A stretch of DNA of 21,728 nucleotides from Prochlorococcus sp. AG-315-D17 (GCA_003283685.1 QBWD01000014.1:1-21728), one strand, 5' to 3'. Positions 1 through 7,353 are shown, counted from the stretch's first letter. The notes: generated from the sequence alone by a model not told the origin. Made by a program: numbers and translations.

Positions 1-1313
1 GGGATCTTGGCAACTTACAAGAAGCAGAATTATCCACTCGCAAAGCAATTCAACTGAATCCTAATTTCGCAGATGCACATTCCAATCTAGGAAATATATT
101 GGGAGATCTTGGCAATTTACAAGAAGCAGAATTATCCACTCGCAAAGCAATTCAAGTGAATCCTAATTTCGCAGAGGCACATTCCAATCTGGGAAACATA
201 TTGAGGGATCTTGGCAACTTACAAGAAGCAGAATTATCCACTCGCAAAGCAATTCAACTGAATCCTAATTTCGCAGAGGCACATTCCAATCTGGGAAACA
301 TATTGAGGGATCTTGGCAACTTACAAGAAGCAGAATTATCCACTCGCAAAGCAATTCAACTGAATCCTAATTTCGCAGAGGCAGATTCCAATCTGGGAAT
401 CATATTGAATGATCTTGGCAAATTACAAGAATTGATTCTTTTATCAAAATCAACACTTGAATCAAAAGCAATAAGCAAAGGATATAAATTACTCGCGTTA
501 GTAAGACTCACAATTGCGTATTTACTGCAAAAAGATTTTTCAAAAACCCTATCAAGACTAAACGAAACTAACAATTTAATAAATCTAGGAGCAATCAATA
601 ATATTAAAGATGAAAAAAATAAAAAGTATTCATTTAATTACGCAAGATTTATTACTTCACTCTATCCTCATCTTGAGAAAGAGAGTAACAATCCCGATTT
701 AGAAAAAATACCTCATTTTGGGGAAAGTCATTGTCTGTCTTTTGCTCATCAAAATCTATCTATATCATCACAAATACATACGATTCAACCAGTTCTAATA
801 ACAGGGGGTAAAGCGTGGCATTTTGCTAATAACAAAAATAATCAATGGAAAGATTCATTAACCAAACAGATGGAAAATCATAACTATAGTGACAAAGTAT
901 TTATTTCTTTTGGGGAGATAGATTGTAGAAAAGATGAAGGAATACTCAATTACGCAATTAAGAAGAATAAAGACATTTCAGAAGTATGTGAAAAAACAAT
1001 TAAAGGTTATCTTGATTATATGGAAGAAATGCTATCCTCAAATTACTCAAAAAAATATTACTTTGGTGTTCCAGCACCAACAAAAAAACAAGAATTACTT
1101 GATGAATTAGATATAAAGAGAATTAATATGGTCAAACTATACAATTCAATTTTAAAAACAGAGGTCTTATCTAGAGGTTCCTGTTTTTTAGATGTTTATG
1201 CTTTGACATCAAATAAAGATGGAGAGAATAACAACCTTCATATGTGCGATAAAACTCACCTTTCCCCTCAATGTCTTTCTAATCTATTTGAAAATTATCT
1301 ACACAAAAGTTAA
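1..1313 (+). CDS. TPR-repeat protein with C-terminal SGNH-hydrolase-like domain (5' end outside window)
   Basis: The frame is open from the first base, so the gene starts before the window; a TTG at 99 is only an internal codon of the repeat. Residues encoded by 3-410 are four almost identical 34-aa TPR units (NLGNILRDLGNLQEAELS type), with a degenerate fifth from 411. A helical linker follows. The region from about 714 to 1313 looks like an SGNH/GDSL-type domain: FGESHCLSF (putative nucleophile Ser at 726-728), FGEIDCR at 909-929 in the place of block III, and DKTHLSP near the end (His at 1257-1259) as the Asp-x-x-His block. The GEID motif lacks the canonical Asn, so hydrolase activity is uncertain. 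TPR arrays mediate protein contacts, and SGNH domains often act on acyl groups of glycans. A role in surface glycan modification is inference only. No signal peptide can be judged because the N-terminus is missing. Confidence 0.75.
   Translation, partial: DLGNLQEAELSTRKAIQLNPNFADAHSNLGNILGDLGNLQEAELSTRKAIQVNPNFAEAHSNLGNILRDLGNLQEAELSTRKAIQLNPNFAEAHSNLGNILRDLGNLQEAELSTRKAIQLNPNFAEADSNLGIILNDLGKLQELILLSKSTLESKAISKGYKLLALVRLTIAYLLQKDFSKTLSRLNETNNLINLGAINNIKDEKNKKYSFNYARFITSLYPHLEKESNNPDLEKIPHFGESHCLSFAHQNLSISSQIHTIQPVLITGGKAWHFANNKNNQWKDSLTKQMENHNYSDKVFISFGEIDCRKDEGILNYAIKKNKDISEVCEKTIKGYLDYMEEMLSSNYSKKYYFGVPAPTKKQELLDELDIKRINMVKLYNSILKTEVLSRGSCFLDVYALTSNKDGENNNLHMCDKTHLSPQCLSNLFENYLHKS
3..410 (+). 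repeat. four tandem 102-bp TPR-coding repeats
   Basis: Units lie at 3-104, 105-206, 207-308 and 309-410, with a degenerate fifth from 411. The second and third differ at only 2 of 102 bases; the first and fourth differ from the third at about 4-5 bases. Each unit encodes one 34-aa TPR. Identity at the DNA level, including synonymous positions, points to recent unit duplication or gene conversion. The array continues upstream of the window. Confidence 0.95.
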
Positions 1314-1461
1314 GTTTCATCCAAGCAAATCTCTCTATACGAAATATTTCCCAGAAGATAAAACACAAACTAATTTAACAAACTGGGAAAAGATTGAAGT
1401 GAAGCATCCCACGACATTCGCAGGTATGTATCAATTCTGGGTGTGTAAAACGAAGAATTGA
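1312..1461 (+). pseudogene. coding remnant, possibly the C-terminus of a methyltransferase-like protein
   Basis: Directly after the TAA of the TPR/SGNH gene (1311-1313), another frame stays open to a TGA at 1459-1461. It reads as plausible protein (about 49 residues, from KFHPSKSLYTKYF to FAGMYQFWVCKTKN). An ATG in this frame exists only inside the upstream gene (1219), and the peptide before 1312 in that frame is unlike protein. It is therefore better read as the orphaned tail of a longer gene than as a real small gene. The GMYQFW-type ending resembles, from memory, C-termini of SAM-dependent methyltransferases found next to TPR genes in cyanobacteria; this assignment is weak. Confidence 0.35.
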
Positions 1462-1663
1462 AAACTTCCACACCATAAAATATTTATTTTTGTAGAGAAA
1501 ACCATCTTTCTACGATTTCTTCATGAAGACGCTGACAAGATCAGAAAACAAACTCGTGACAAACACGGGGGTTTAAATCCCTGTTATTGCGTCATCTAAT
1601 ATTAGGAAGCAAACTTATGACAAACCCTATTTTTCAGACTATATCTACCTTTTAGTAGACGAG
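1462..1663. other. intergenic region with possible RNA structure, no gene
   Basis: No convincing ORF. It contains a GACGC (1528-1532) / GCGTC (1589-1593) pair enclosing two potential hairpins (CTGA/TCAG near 1532-1544 and ACGGGG/CCCTGT near 1565-1584). An imperfect 24-bp direct repeat lies at 1543-1566 and 1604-1627 (19 of 24 identical). The T-loop-like string at 1571-1580 does not belong to an intact tRNA. Confidence 0.5.
1644..1659 (-). terminator. weak hairpin just downstream of guaA
   Basis: TCTAC (1644-1648) pairs with GTAGA (1655-1659) around a 6-nt loop, beginning 5 bases past the guaA stop codon (1664-1666). No U-run follows in the guaA direction, so it is at best a weak or factor-assisted 3' end or RNA-stabilising hairpin. 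Confidence 0.2.
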
Positions 1664-3250
1664 TCATTCCCACTCAATAGTTCCGGGAGGTTTACTTGTT
1701 ATGTCTAAAACAACCCTATTAACACCCTTGACTTCATTAACTATACGGTTAGAAATTATTTCTAAAGTTTCATAAGGTAAGCGTGACCAATCCGCAGTCA
1801 TGCCGTCTTCACTTGAAATACAACGAACAACAATAGGCCACGCATACGTTCTTTGATCTCCCATTACACCAACTGAATAAACTGGAAGTAAAACAGCAAA
1901 AGCTTGCCAAACCTCATGATATAAACCGGCATTACTAATTTCTTCCCTAACAATTAGATCAGCATCCCTTAAACAATTAAGTTTTTCATTTGTAACTTCG
2001 CCTAATATTCTTATAGCTAGACCTGGACCTGGAAAAGGATGTCGACAAACAATTTCATTAGGTAATCCAAGTGATTTTCCTACTTTTCGAACTTCATCTT
2101 TAAATAAATTTCTAAGCGGTTCAACCAATTTAAATTGTAAATCTTTTGGTAATCCTCCTACATTGTGGTGACTTTTTATTTTTACAGCTATACGTTCACC
2201 TGTCTTAGGATCAATATTAGTACCTGAACTTTCAATCACATCTGGATACAGAGTACCTTGAGCTAAATAATCAAAAGGACCTAAGCGGAGACTCTCCTCC
2301 TCAAAAACTCTTATAAATTCTGTTCCAATAATCTTACGCTTCTCCTCAGGATCTACAATCCCTTTTAATTTTGAAATAAATCTTTCTCTAGCGTTTATAT
2401 ATTGAACATTTATATGAAACTTTTCATCAAAGAAATTCATCAGAAATTCTGGCTCACCTTTTCTCATAAAACCTTGATCAATAAACATGCAAGTCAATTG
2501 ACTTCCTATTGCTTTATTTAATAAAAAAGCAAGCGTCGAAGAGTCAACACCTCCAGAAAGAGCCAATAAAACTTTTTTATCTCCGACTTGTTGTTGTACT
2601 TGTAAAATAGCCTCATCAATGAATGTATTAGTCGTCCAATTTGGCTCACAGGAGCAAATACTATATACAAAATTTCTTATTAATAACATTCCTTGAGAAG
2701 AATGAACAACTTCAGGATGAAATTGCACTCCATATAAACTCTTCTCATGAAAAGCAATAGCTGCTTCTGGCGTGTTTGAAGTATGGGCAAGTCTGACGAA
2801 ACCTTTAGGTAACTCTTTAACTGCATCTCCATGACTCATCCACATGGTTGAGCCACTTAGCACATTAGTTAACAAGGCAGTAGGATCAGATACCTCCAAA
2901 GGGGCCTTTCCATATTCAGATTTACCGGTAGCAGGTTCAACAGTTCCACCTAATTGATGAACCATTAACTGCATTCCATAACAAACACCAAGAACAGGTA
3001 TTCCCAAATTCCAAATACCTGGATCACAATATGGAGCTCCTTCTGCGTAAACAGATCCTGGCCCCCCACTTAAAATTATTCCCTTAGGGCTTAAAAGACG
3101 TAATTCTTCTGCAGATGTTGTGTAACTCATCACTAGCGAGTAAACCTCTGTTTCTCTAACTCTTCGAGCAATTAACTCTGAGTATTGTGACCCGAAATCA
3201 AGAATCACTATTGCAGGATTGCGTTTCCCCTCGGAAATCAAAGCAGTCAT
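1664..3250 (-). CDS. guaA: GMP synthase (glutamine-hydrolysing)
   Basis: Converts XMP to GMP using ATP and glutamine, the last step of guanine nucleotide synthesis; cytosolic. The ATG at 3250 gives 528 residues. A GTG six codons upstream (3268) would add MIFLVD, which is less likely. The N-terminal class I glutamine amidotransferase domain has the nucleophile in GVCYGMQ (Cys90 from the ATG) and the His/Glu pair in FHPEV (178/180). The ATP-pyrophosphatase domain has the PP-loop SGGVDSS (about 232-238). The C-terminal dimerisation domain ends in the usual KPPGTIEWE. The gene is full length with no damage. It lies 66 bp downstream of cbiD on the same strand (from the ATG) and may be co-transcribed. 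Its 3' end faces the accessory-looking DNA at 1-1663. Confidence 0.97.
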   Translation of the reverse strand: MTALISEGKRNPAIVILDFGSQYSELIARRVRETEVYSLVMSYTTSAEELRLLSPKGIILSGGPGSVYAEGAPYCDPGIWNLGIPVLGVCYGMQLMVHQLGGTVEPATGKSEYGKAPLEVSDPTALLTNVLSGSTMWMSHGDAVKELPKGFVRLAHTSNTPEAAIAFHEKSLYGVQFHPEVVHSSQGMLLIRNFVYSICSCEPNWTTNTFIDEAILQVQQQVGDKKVLLALSGGVDSSTLAFLLNKAIGSQLTCMFIDQGFMRKGEPEFLMNFFDEKFHINVQYINARERFISKLKGIVDPEEKRKIIGTEFIRVFEEESLRLGPFDYLAQGTLYPDVIESSGTNIDPKTGERIAVKIKSHHNVGGLPKDLQFKLVEPLRNLFKDEVRKVGKSLGLPNEIVCRHPFPGPGLAIRILGEVTNEKLNCLRDADLIVREEISNAGLYHEVWQAFAVLLPVYSVGVMGDQRTYAWPIVVRCISSEDGMTADWSRLPYETLEIISNRIVNEVKGVNRVVLDITSKPPGTIEWE

Positions 3251-3316
3251 ATCAACCAAAAAAATCACTAAAAAACTTTCTTATCAATAAGACTAATTAA
3301 GAGCTTGGGATTATGG

Positions 3317-4462
3317 CTATGATTTAAGCATTAAACCTAAAGAATTTAATTGGTTTAAACCTTTAAAACCAGCCCAACGTATTTGCCTTTTTCGGTCAAA
3401 TAAAACAGAACCTATTTCCATGGAAGAAGACAGATATCGATTAATGTAGTCCAAACTTTTATTTTCAATATCCTCTGCCATCCTCCCCCAAATTGATGCA
3501 ACAACTTGTGAATGATTAGAATCTAATGCCAACATTGCATTTTCCACCGAGCTTGACTTGCTGATCAATTGAATCAAATCAAAGGGGATACCTTCTTTGA
3601 CTGCAATTGAAGTGAGTATTTCAAGTCTTCCATCAGCTAGATGATGATGGGTATGAAAAACACCTCCAGCCAGTTTTACTAGCTTTCCATGATAACCAAA
3701 TAATAAAAGTCTTTTCACGCCATTTTGTGCTGCTTGGACCAAGAGAGGCCCAACCCAATTACCTATTTTTATGATTTGATTAGATGGAAGTCCAAATTTC
3801 TGAGCTAGATCCATTCCATTTTCACCTATGACAAAAGTTAAAAAGCCATCAAATGTTGGTTCTGAACATTTCATTTGCAAAACTTTTATACATTCTCGAA
3901 TTTGATCAGGTGATGCACTGGTTTTCACCTCTGCCTGTGTACCAATAAGTGACAATCCATCAACGACGCCAAACGCTTGATTACTGGTCTTAAGCGCCAG
4001 GTCTTTTCCTGTAGGAAAAACAATTTCTAATTTCAAAACAAATCCACTTGGTACTAGGGGGTGCAAATTTAGACATAACAATTCACGAGCAAATGTAGAC
4101 ATACATGTCTGACCTGATGATTCAAATTTACCTATACCAAAACCACCATGAAAATCAATCCAATGAGGAAAGTCAGCTTCTTTTTTTATATCGTTAGCAG
4201 AAGTTTTCTTAGTTAACTGAACGTACGCCCAAATTTCTAATCCCCTCGTGATGTCAAGTGATAATCCAGATTGACAATAAGTTATTGCTAAGGCTCTAGC
4301 TCCATGATCAAGTAACGCGGAAGATGAAATAGGTACAGAAAGTGACTTTTTTTGATTAAGTAAATTAATACTCTCAATTTCATGAAATTTATTTCCAACC
4401 AGAGTATTAGTTGCCGATTTAGCTGCGGCAACGACCCAAACAGGAAGAGTGAATTCCTTCAA
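3317..4462 (-). CDS. cbiD: cobalt-precorrin-5B (C1)-methyltransferase
   Basis: CbiD methylates C1 of cobalt-precorrin-5B with S-adenosylmethionine in the early-cobalt branch of corrinoid synthesis. Recognisable segments in order: LPVWVVAAAKSAT near the N-terminus (the cyanobacterial form of the GYTTGxCAAAA start), FGIGKF, the GVVDGLSLIGTQAEV segment, and FGYHGKLVKLAGGVFHTHHH (canonical GHPGKLVKLA...NTH). At 381 aa it is normal length. The only start in this frame near the conserved N-terminus is TTG (4460-4462); the frame stays open further upstream without ATG or GTG, so the start is uncertain. It is divergent from the aminotransferase gene across about 83 bp and upstream of guaA. Confidence 0.9.
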   Translation of the reverse strand: MKEFTLPVWVVAAAKSATNTLVGNKFHEIESINLLNQKKSLSVPISSSALLDHGARALAITYCQSGLSLDITRGLEIWAYVQLTKKTSANDIKKEADFPHWIDFHGGFGIGKFESSGQTCMSTFARELLCLNLHPLVPSGFVLKLEIVFPTGKDLALKTSNQAFGVVDGLSLIGTQAEVKTSASPDQIRECIKVLQMKCSEPTFDGFLTFVIGENGMDLAQKFGLPSNQIIKIGNWVGPLLVQAAQNGVKRLLLFGYHGKLVKLAGGVFHTHHHLADGRLEILTSIAVKEGIPFDLIQLISKSSSVENAMLALDSNHSQVVASIWGRMAEDIENKSLDYINRYLSSSMEIGSVLFDRKRQIRWAGFKGLNQLNSLGLMLKS

Positions 4463-4545
4463 ATCATTCGAAGAGCTGACGATAAGGTAAATTTCCTCAA
4501 TAATTTTTTAAAATAATAATATTAATCCAGCCTTAAATAAGTTAA
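4463..4545. promoter_or_regulatory. divergent intergenic region cbiD / aminotransferase
   Basis: An 83-bp AT-rich spacer between divergent genes must hold promoters or leaders for both, but I cannot place -35/-10 boxes with confidence. It contains the 16-mer TTAATCCAGCCTTAAA (4522-4537), eight bases before the aminotransferase ATG. The same 16-mer recurs at 6220-6235. Confidence 0.4.
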
Positions 4546-5703
4546 ATGCAGGACAAACTAAATCTAATGATTCCTGGCCCTACGCCAGTACCAGAAAACG
4601 TCTTGAGCTCTATGAGCAAGCATCCCATAGGTCATAGAAGTGGTGAATTTCAATCAATCGTTAAAAAAACTACTGAACAATTGAAATGGCTGCATCAAAC
4701 ACACTCAGATGTGCTCACAATTACTGGAAGTGGAACTGCTGCCATGGAAGCAGGCATAATTAATACTTTAAGTAAAGGCGATAAAGTTGTATGCGGTGAT
4801 AACGGAAAATTTGGAGAAAGATGGGGAAAAGTTGCAAAAGCCTATGGCTTAAATGTAAAAATAATAAAAGGAGACTGGGGAGATCCGCTTGATCCAACTC
4901 AATTTAAACAAATACTTGAAGAAGATAGTAATAAAGAAATTAAAGCAGTCATTCTTACTCATTCCGAAACGTCAACAGGAGTCATCAATGATCTCCAAAC
5001 AATTAGTCAACATGTAAAAAATCATGGAAAAGCAATTACTATTGCTGATTGTGTAACTAGCATTGGGGCCTGTAATATTCCAATGGATGAGTGGGGTATT
5101 GATGTTATTGCTTCAGGATCTCAAAAAGGTTATATGATTCCTCCAGGCCTAAGTTTTGTCGCTATGGGAGAAAGAGCATGGGAAGCTAATGCTCATTCAG
5201 ACTTACCAAAATTTTATTTAGATTTAAAGCAATATCTCAAAACAGTCAATAAAGATAGTAACCCTTTTACTCCTGCGATAAATTTATACTTTGCCTTAGA
5301 GGCATCACTTTCAATGATGCAAAAAGAAGGCTTAAATAATATCTTTAAACGCCACATGCGTCACAAAAATGCGACTCAAGCTGGTATGAAAGCAATGGGA
5401 TTAGACTTATTCGCAGATGAAAATCATGGAAGCCCTGCAATAACAGCTGTTATGCCAAAAAATATTGATGCTGAAATTATCAGAAAATCAATGAAAAATG
5501 ATTTTGACATACTGCTAGCAGGTGGACAAGATCATTTAAAGGGGAAAATCTTCAGAATAGGTCATCTTGGATTTGTAAATGATAGAGATATTATTAGCGT
5601 AGTTGGAGCTCTAGAAAGCACATTACACAATATGGGGAAACTGCAATCGCCTATAGGACAAGGAATTTCTGCAACAATTGAAGTCCTCAATAATCAACAA
5701 TAA
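4546..5703 (+). CDS. class V PLP-dependent aminotransferase (serine/alanine:glyoxylate type)
   Basis: Fold-type I PLP enzyme resembling serine-pyruvate / alanine-glyoxylate aminotransferases; such proteins transfer amino groups to glyoxylate and are plausible in photorespiratory glyoxylate-to-glycine conversion. Seen: N-terminal PGPTPVPENVL and HR (residues 30-31), TGSGTAAMEA (60-69) for phosphate binding, HSETSTG (139-145), Asp168 in IADCVTS (pyridine-N contact) and the Schiff-base Lys194 in GSQKGYMIPPGL. At 385 aa it is typical of the family. The start is ATG. Older cyanobacterial annotations call this family the soluble hydrogenase small subunit, which is misleading. Exact substrate pair not resolved from sequence. 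Confidence 0.9.
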   Translation: MQDKLNLMIPGPTPVPENVLSSMSKHPIGHRSGEFQSIVKKTTEQLKWLHQTHSDVLTITGSGTAAMEAGIINTLSKGDKVVCGDNGKFGERWGKVAKAYGLNVKIIKGDWGDPLDPTQFKQILEEDSNKEIKAVILTHSETSTGVINDLQTISQHVKNHGKAITIADCVTSIGACNIPMDEWGIDVIASGSQKGYMIPPGLSFVAMGERAWEANAHSDLPKFYLDLKQYLKTVNKDSNPFTPAINLYFALEASLSMMQKEGLNNIFKRHMRHKNATQAGMKAMGLDLFADENHGSPAITAVMPKNIDAEIIRKSMKNDFDILLAGGQDHLKGKIFRIGHLGFVNDRDIISVVGALESTLHNMGKLQSPIGQGISATIEVLNNQQ

Positions 5704-5856
5704 TCAGTTCTTTATATTGTGATTAAGTATACAGTTACATGAGTGTATAATTCAGAAAAAAAGTTAGCCTCGATCTAAGAGTGGCCTATTAAAATAAGCT
5801 CATCTGCTTCAAGAAATATTAATTAACATCATCAATAAATTTAATAAAATAAGAAA
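5704..5856. other. intergenic region with a TATAAT box
   Basis: A 153-bp gap after the aminotransferase gene. A perfect TATAAT lies at 5746-5751 (plus strand) with no good -35, followed by a mixed-sequence stretch (5758-5815) that is less AT-rich than its surroundings. No annotated plus-strand gene follows, so any transcript would be a small RNA or antisense to the small gene at 5857-6045. No terminator-like hairpin with a U-run is seen. Confidence 0.3.
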
Positions 5857-6045
5857 TTACTTTGTTTTGATTAAATGAAGCACTTGAGGACCTACCCCAC
5901 TAGCTCTTCTCTCTTGATCAAGTGCTTTCAAAATTAAGCCAGCAGATGTCTGTATATCGCCTTCATCAGCACGAACTGAGGCATTTTTAAAATGACTAAC
6001 TGCTTCATTTAAAAATTTCTGTCTCTTTACTTGTATTGCGTTCAT
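5857..6045 (-). CDS. small conserved-looking hypothetical protein (62 aa)
   Basis: Starts at the ATG at 6045 (MNAIQVKRQKFLNEAVSHF...). A TTG 12 codons upstream (6081) adds a segment that looks unlike the rest and is not preferred. The product is soluble, mostly helical and charged, and ends in a compact block ERRASGVGPQVLHLIKTK. I recall similar C-terminal blocks (RRA-GVGPQVLQLIKP) in short proteins of Prochlorococcus and Synechococcus, but no function is known to me. No signal peptide, membrane segment or metal motif. It stands alone between two long non-coding spacers, so context gives no clue to its role. Confidence 0.65.
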   Translation of the reverse strand: MNAIQVKRQKFLNEAVSHFKNASVRADEGDIQTSAGLILKALDQERRASGVGPQVLHLIKTK

Positions 6046-6372
6046 TAAAAATTCAAGGAATTTCTTAAAAGAGTATATCAAAACGATGATCTTTAATGCT
6101 TATAAAAAAACAAGATCTAGCCAAGATAAAGGAGTTCTTTTGACATAAATTCATGTCGAGGAAATATAAAAAATCTATCTATTCTGAATTTTATAGAATT
6201 AAATTTTTAAATTAAAATCTTAATCCAGCCTTAAAATTGAATGAACCTTTATCGAATGAAAAGTTTCGGCGTCGCAGTATGAAAAAGAAAACACAGACAT
6301 ATAATTGAAAAACCTAGACAGAAGAAAAAAAAATAGATAATTTAAATTGAATGGTATGACCAAGAAGAACTC
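6046..6372. other. 327-bp intergenic region with promoter-like boxes and a repeated 16-mer
   Basis: Very AT-rich. It contains TTGACA at 6140-6145 with TATAAA at 6165-6170 (19-bp spacing), the 16-mer TTAATCCAGCCTTAAA at 6220-6235 shared with the spacer before the aminotransferase gene, and tiny ORFs (20 codons from 6153; 13 codons from ATG about 6242) that lack convincing ribosome sites. It probably supplies the promoter and a long leader for the gene at 6373. Confidence 0.4.
6140..6170 (+). promoter_or_regulatory. candidate sigma70-type promoter
   Basis: Perfect TTGACA at 6140-6145 and TATAAA at 6165-6170. The 19-bp spacing is longer than ideal; ATATAA at 18 bp is the alternative. A transcript from here would have a leader of about 195 nt before the ATG at 6373. 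Confidence 0.3.
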
Positions 6373-6789
6373 ATGGCTAAAGGAATAAAACTTAGATTTT
6401 TTCCGATTTCAGTAATTGCTGTTGTATTTGGTTCTTCCTTAGTAACTGAAACTAATGCAGGAAGTACAAACGGAGCAGATATATATTGCTTCATGAGAAA
6501 TGGAGGCAACAATCATGACCCAAGCTGGCAAGCTGCTTATCAATTCATCAAAAATCAAAAGCAAGGACTTTTTAAAACCTCTCCCAAGCAAGCAGCATCA
6601 TTTATCGTCGAAGATGTAGTACAAGACCCCGTAAAATATTCAGACTGTATAAATTATTTAGGGGATTTATATACAGGTGATTCAACTCCCTTAAATATCG
6701 AAGAAAAGATAACCAAACAAGATCAAACACCAGAGATTATTGAAGAAACACCGACAAAAGGAGGATATACAGATCGTTACAATTTTTAA
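6373..6789 (+). CDS. exported two-cysteine protein, possibly DUF6554 family
   Basis: The 138-aa product starts with a basic tip and hydrophobic stretch (residues 1-23), followed by a TNA-G cleavage site after about residue 29, so it is probably exported to the periplasm or thylakoid lumen. The mature part has only two cysteines, Cys39 (IYCFMRNGG) and Cys92 (SDCINYL), which could form a disulfide. The core (HDPSWQAAYQFIK..GLFKTSPKQAA) resembles, from memory, a small picocyanobacterial family listed as DUF6554; that name is uncertain. The C-terminal 30 residues are hydrophilic and rich in Glu, Thr and Pro. The ATG at 6373 follows a purine-rich AAGAAGAA ribosome-site-like stretch. Function unknown; its neighbours do not help. 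Confidence 0.75.
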   Translation: MAKGIKLRFFPISVIAVVFGSSLVTETNAGSTNGADIYCFMRNGGNNHDPSWQAAYQFIKNQKQGLFKTSPKQAASFIVEDVVQDPVKYSDCINYLGDLYTGDSTPLNIEEKITKQDQTPEIIEETPTKGGYTDRYNF

Positions 6790-6942
6790 CTATTGAGATA
6801 AAGTAAATATATCAAAGGATGATTTGTACTATTAATAATCGTTTAAACAATAAAGTAATATATAAAAACATAAAAATGCATTTTTTAATACATTGACTTC
6901 TGACTTCATCAAGGCAAAATTGAATTAGATAACTAAACGGTT

Positions 6943-7353
6943 ATGCACATTAGGGATGCGGTTTTCCTCGAAGATCTCTGCCCAAAATTACATGACAGGA
7001 GATGGCGAAAATCATTACATAATTTCACTGGAAAAAGTTGTATATATTGTGGTAATAATTCAGAATCAATTGACCATGTTTTACCTTGTAGTAAAGGTGG
7101 TTTAAGTATTACTGAAAATTGTGTTCCAGCATGTCTTTCATGTAACGGAAGGAAATCAGATAAAGATGTATTTGATTGGTACAGAAAACAACGATTTTAC
7201 GACCCGCGACGATCTATGGCAATTAGAGCATGGATTGATGGTGACATAAGACTTGCTCTAAGACTTCTTCAATGGGCTAAACCTAACAAAAATACAAATT
7301 CGGATAAATCAAAGTCAGAAGAAAATGAAGATTTTTCTTGGCAAGCAGCTTGA
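6943..7353 (+). CDS. HNH endonuclease family protein
   Basis: The 136-aa product has a zinc-supported HNH motif: CIYC (Cys33, Cys36), IDHVLP with the catalytic-type His45, GGL, an ENCVPAC segment with Asn59, and CLSCNGRK with Cys64, Cys67 and Asn68. The ligands and general-base His are intact, so a metal-dependent nuclease fold is well supported. The C-terminal part (FYDPRRSMAIRAWIDGD..ALRLLQW) is helical and basic. No methylase, restriction partner, intron or phage gene lies nearby, so this is a free-standing cellular copy with unknown target. A TTGA at 7350-7353 overlaps the stop with the possible start of the interrupted ORF downstream, suggesting former coupling. Confidence 0.88.
   Translation: MHIRDAVFLEDLCPKLHDRRWRKSLHNFTGKSCIYCGNNSESIDHVLPCSKGGLSITENCVPACLSCNGRKSDKDVFDWYRKQRFYDPRRSMAIRAWIDGDIRLALRLLQWAKPNKNTNSDKSKSEENEDFSWQAA

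Noticed and set aside
1505..1600. tRNA gene or tRNA fragment suggested by the GGTTTAAATCC string
   Set aside because: With that string as T-loop, the following seven bases (TTATTGC) find no acceptor partner upstream, and no anticodon arm is recognisable; kept only as a structured-element idea.
5721..5745. NtcA site (GTA-N8-TAC) near the orphan TATAAT box
   Set aside because: The GTA and TAC present are six bases apart, not eight.
6871..6887. AAAAATGCATTTTT palindrome as a terminator after the exported-protein gene
   Set aside because: Stem would be almost all A-T with no proper loop; more likely chance in AT-rich DNA.
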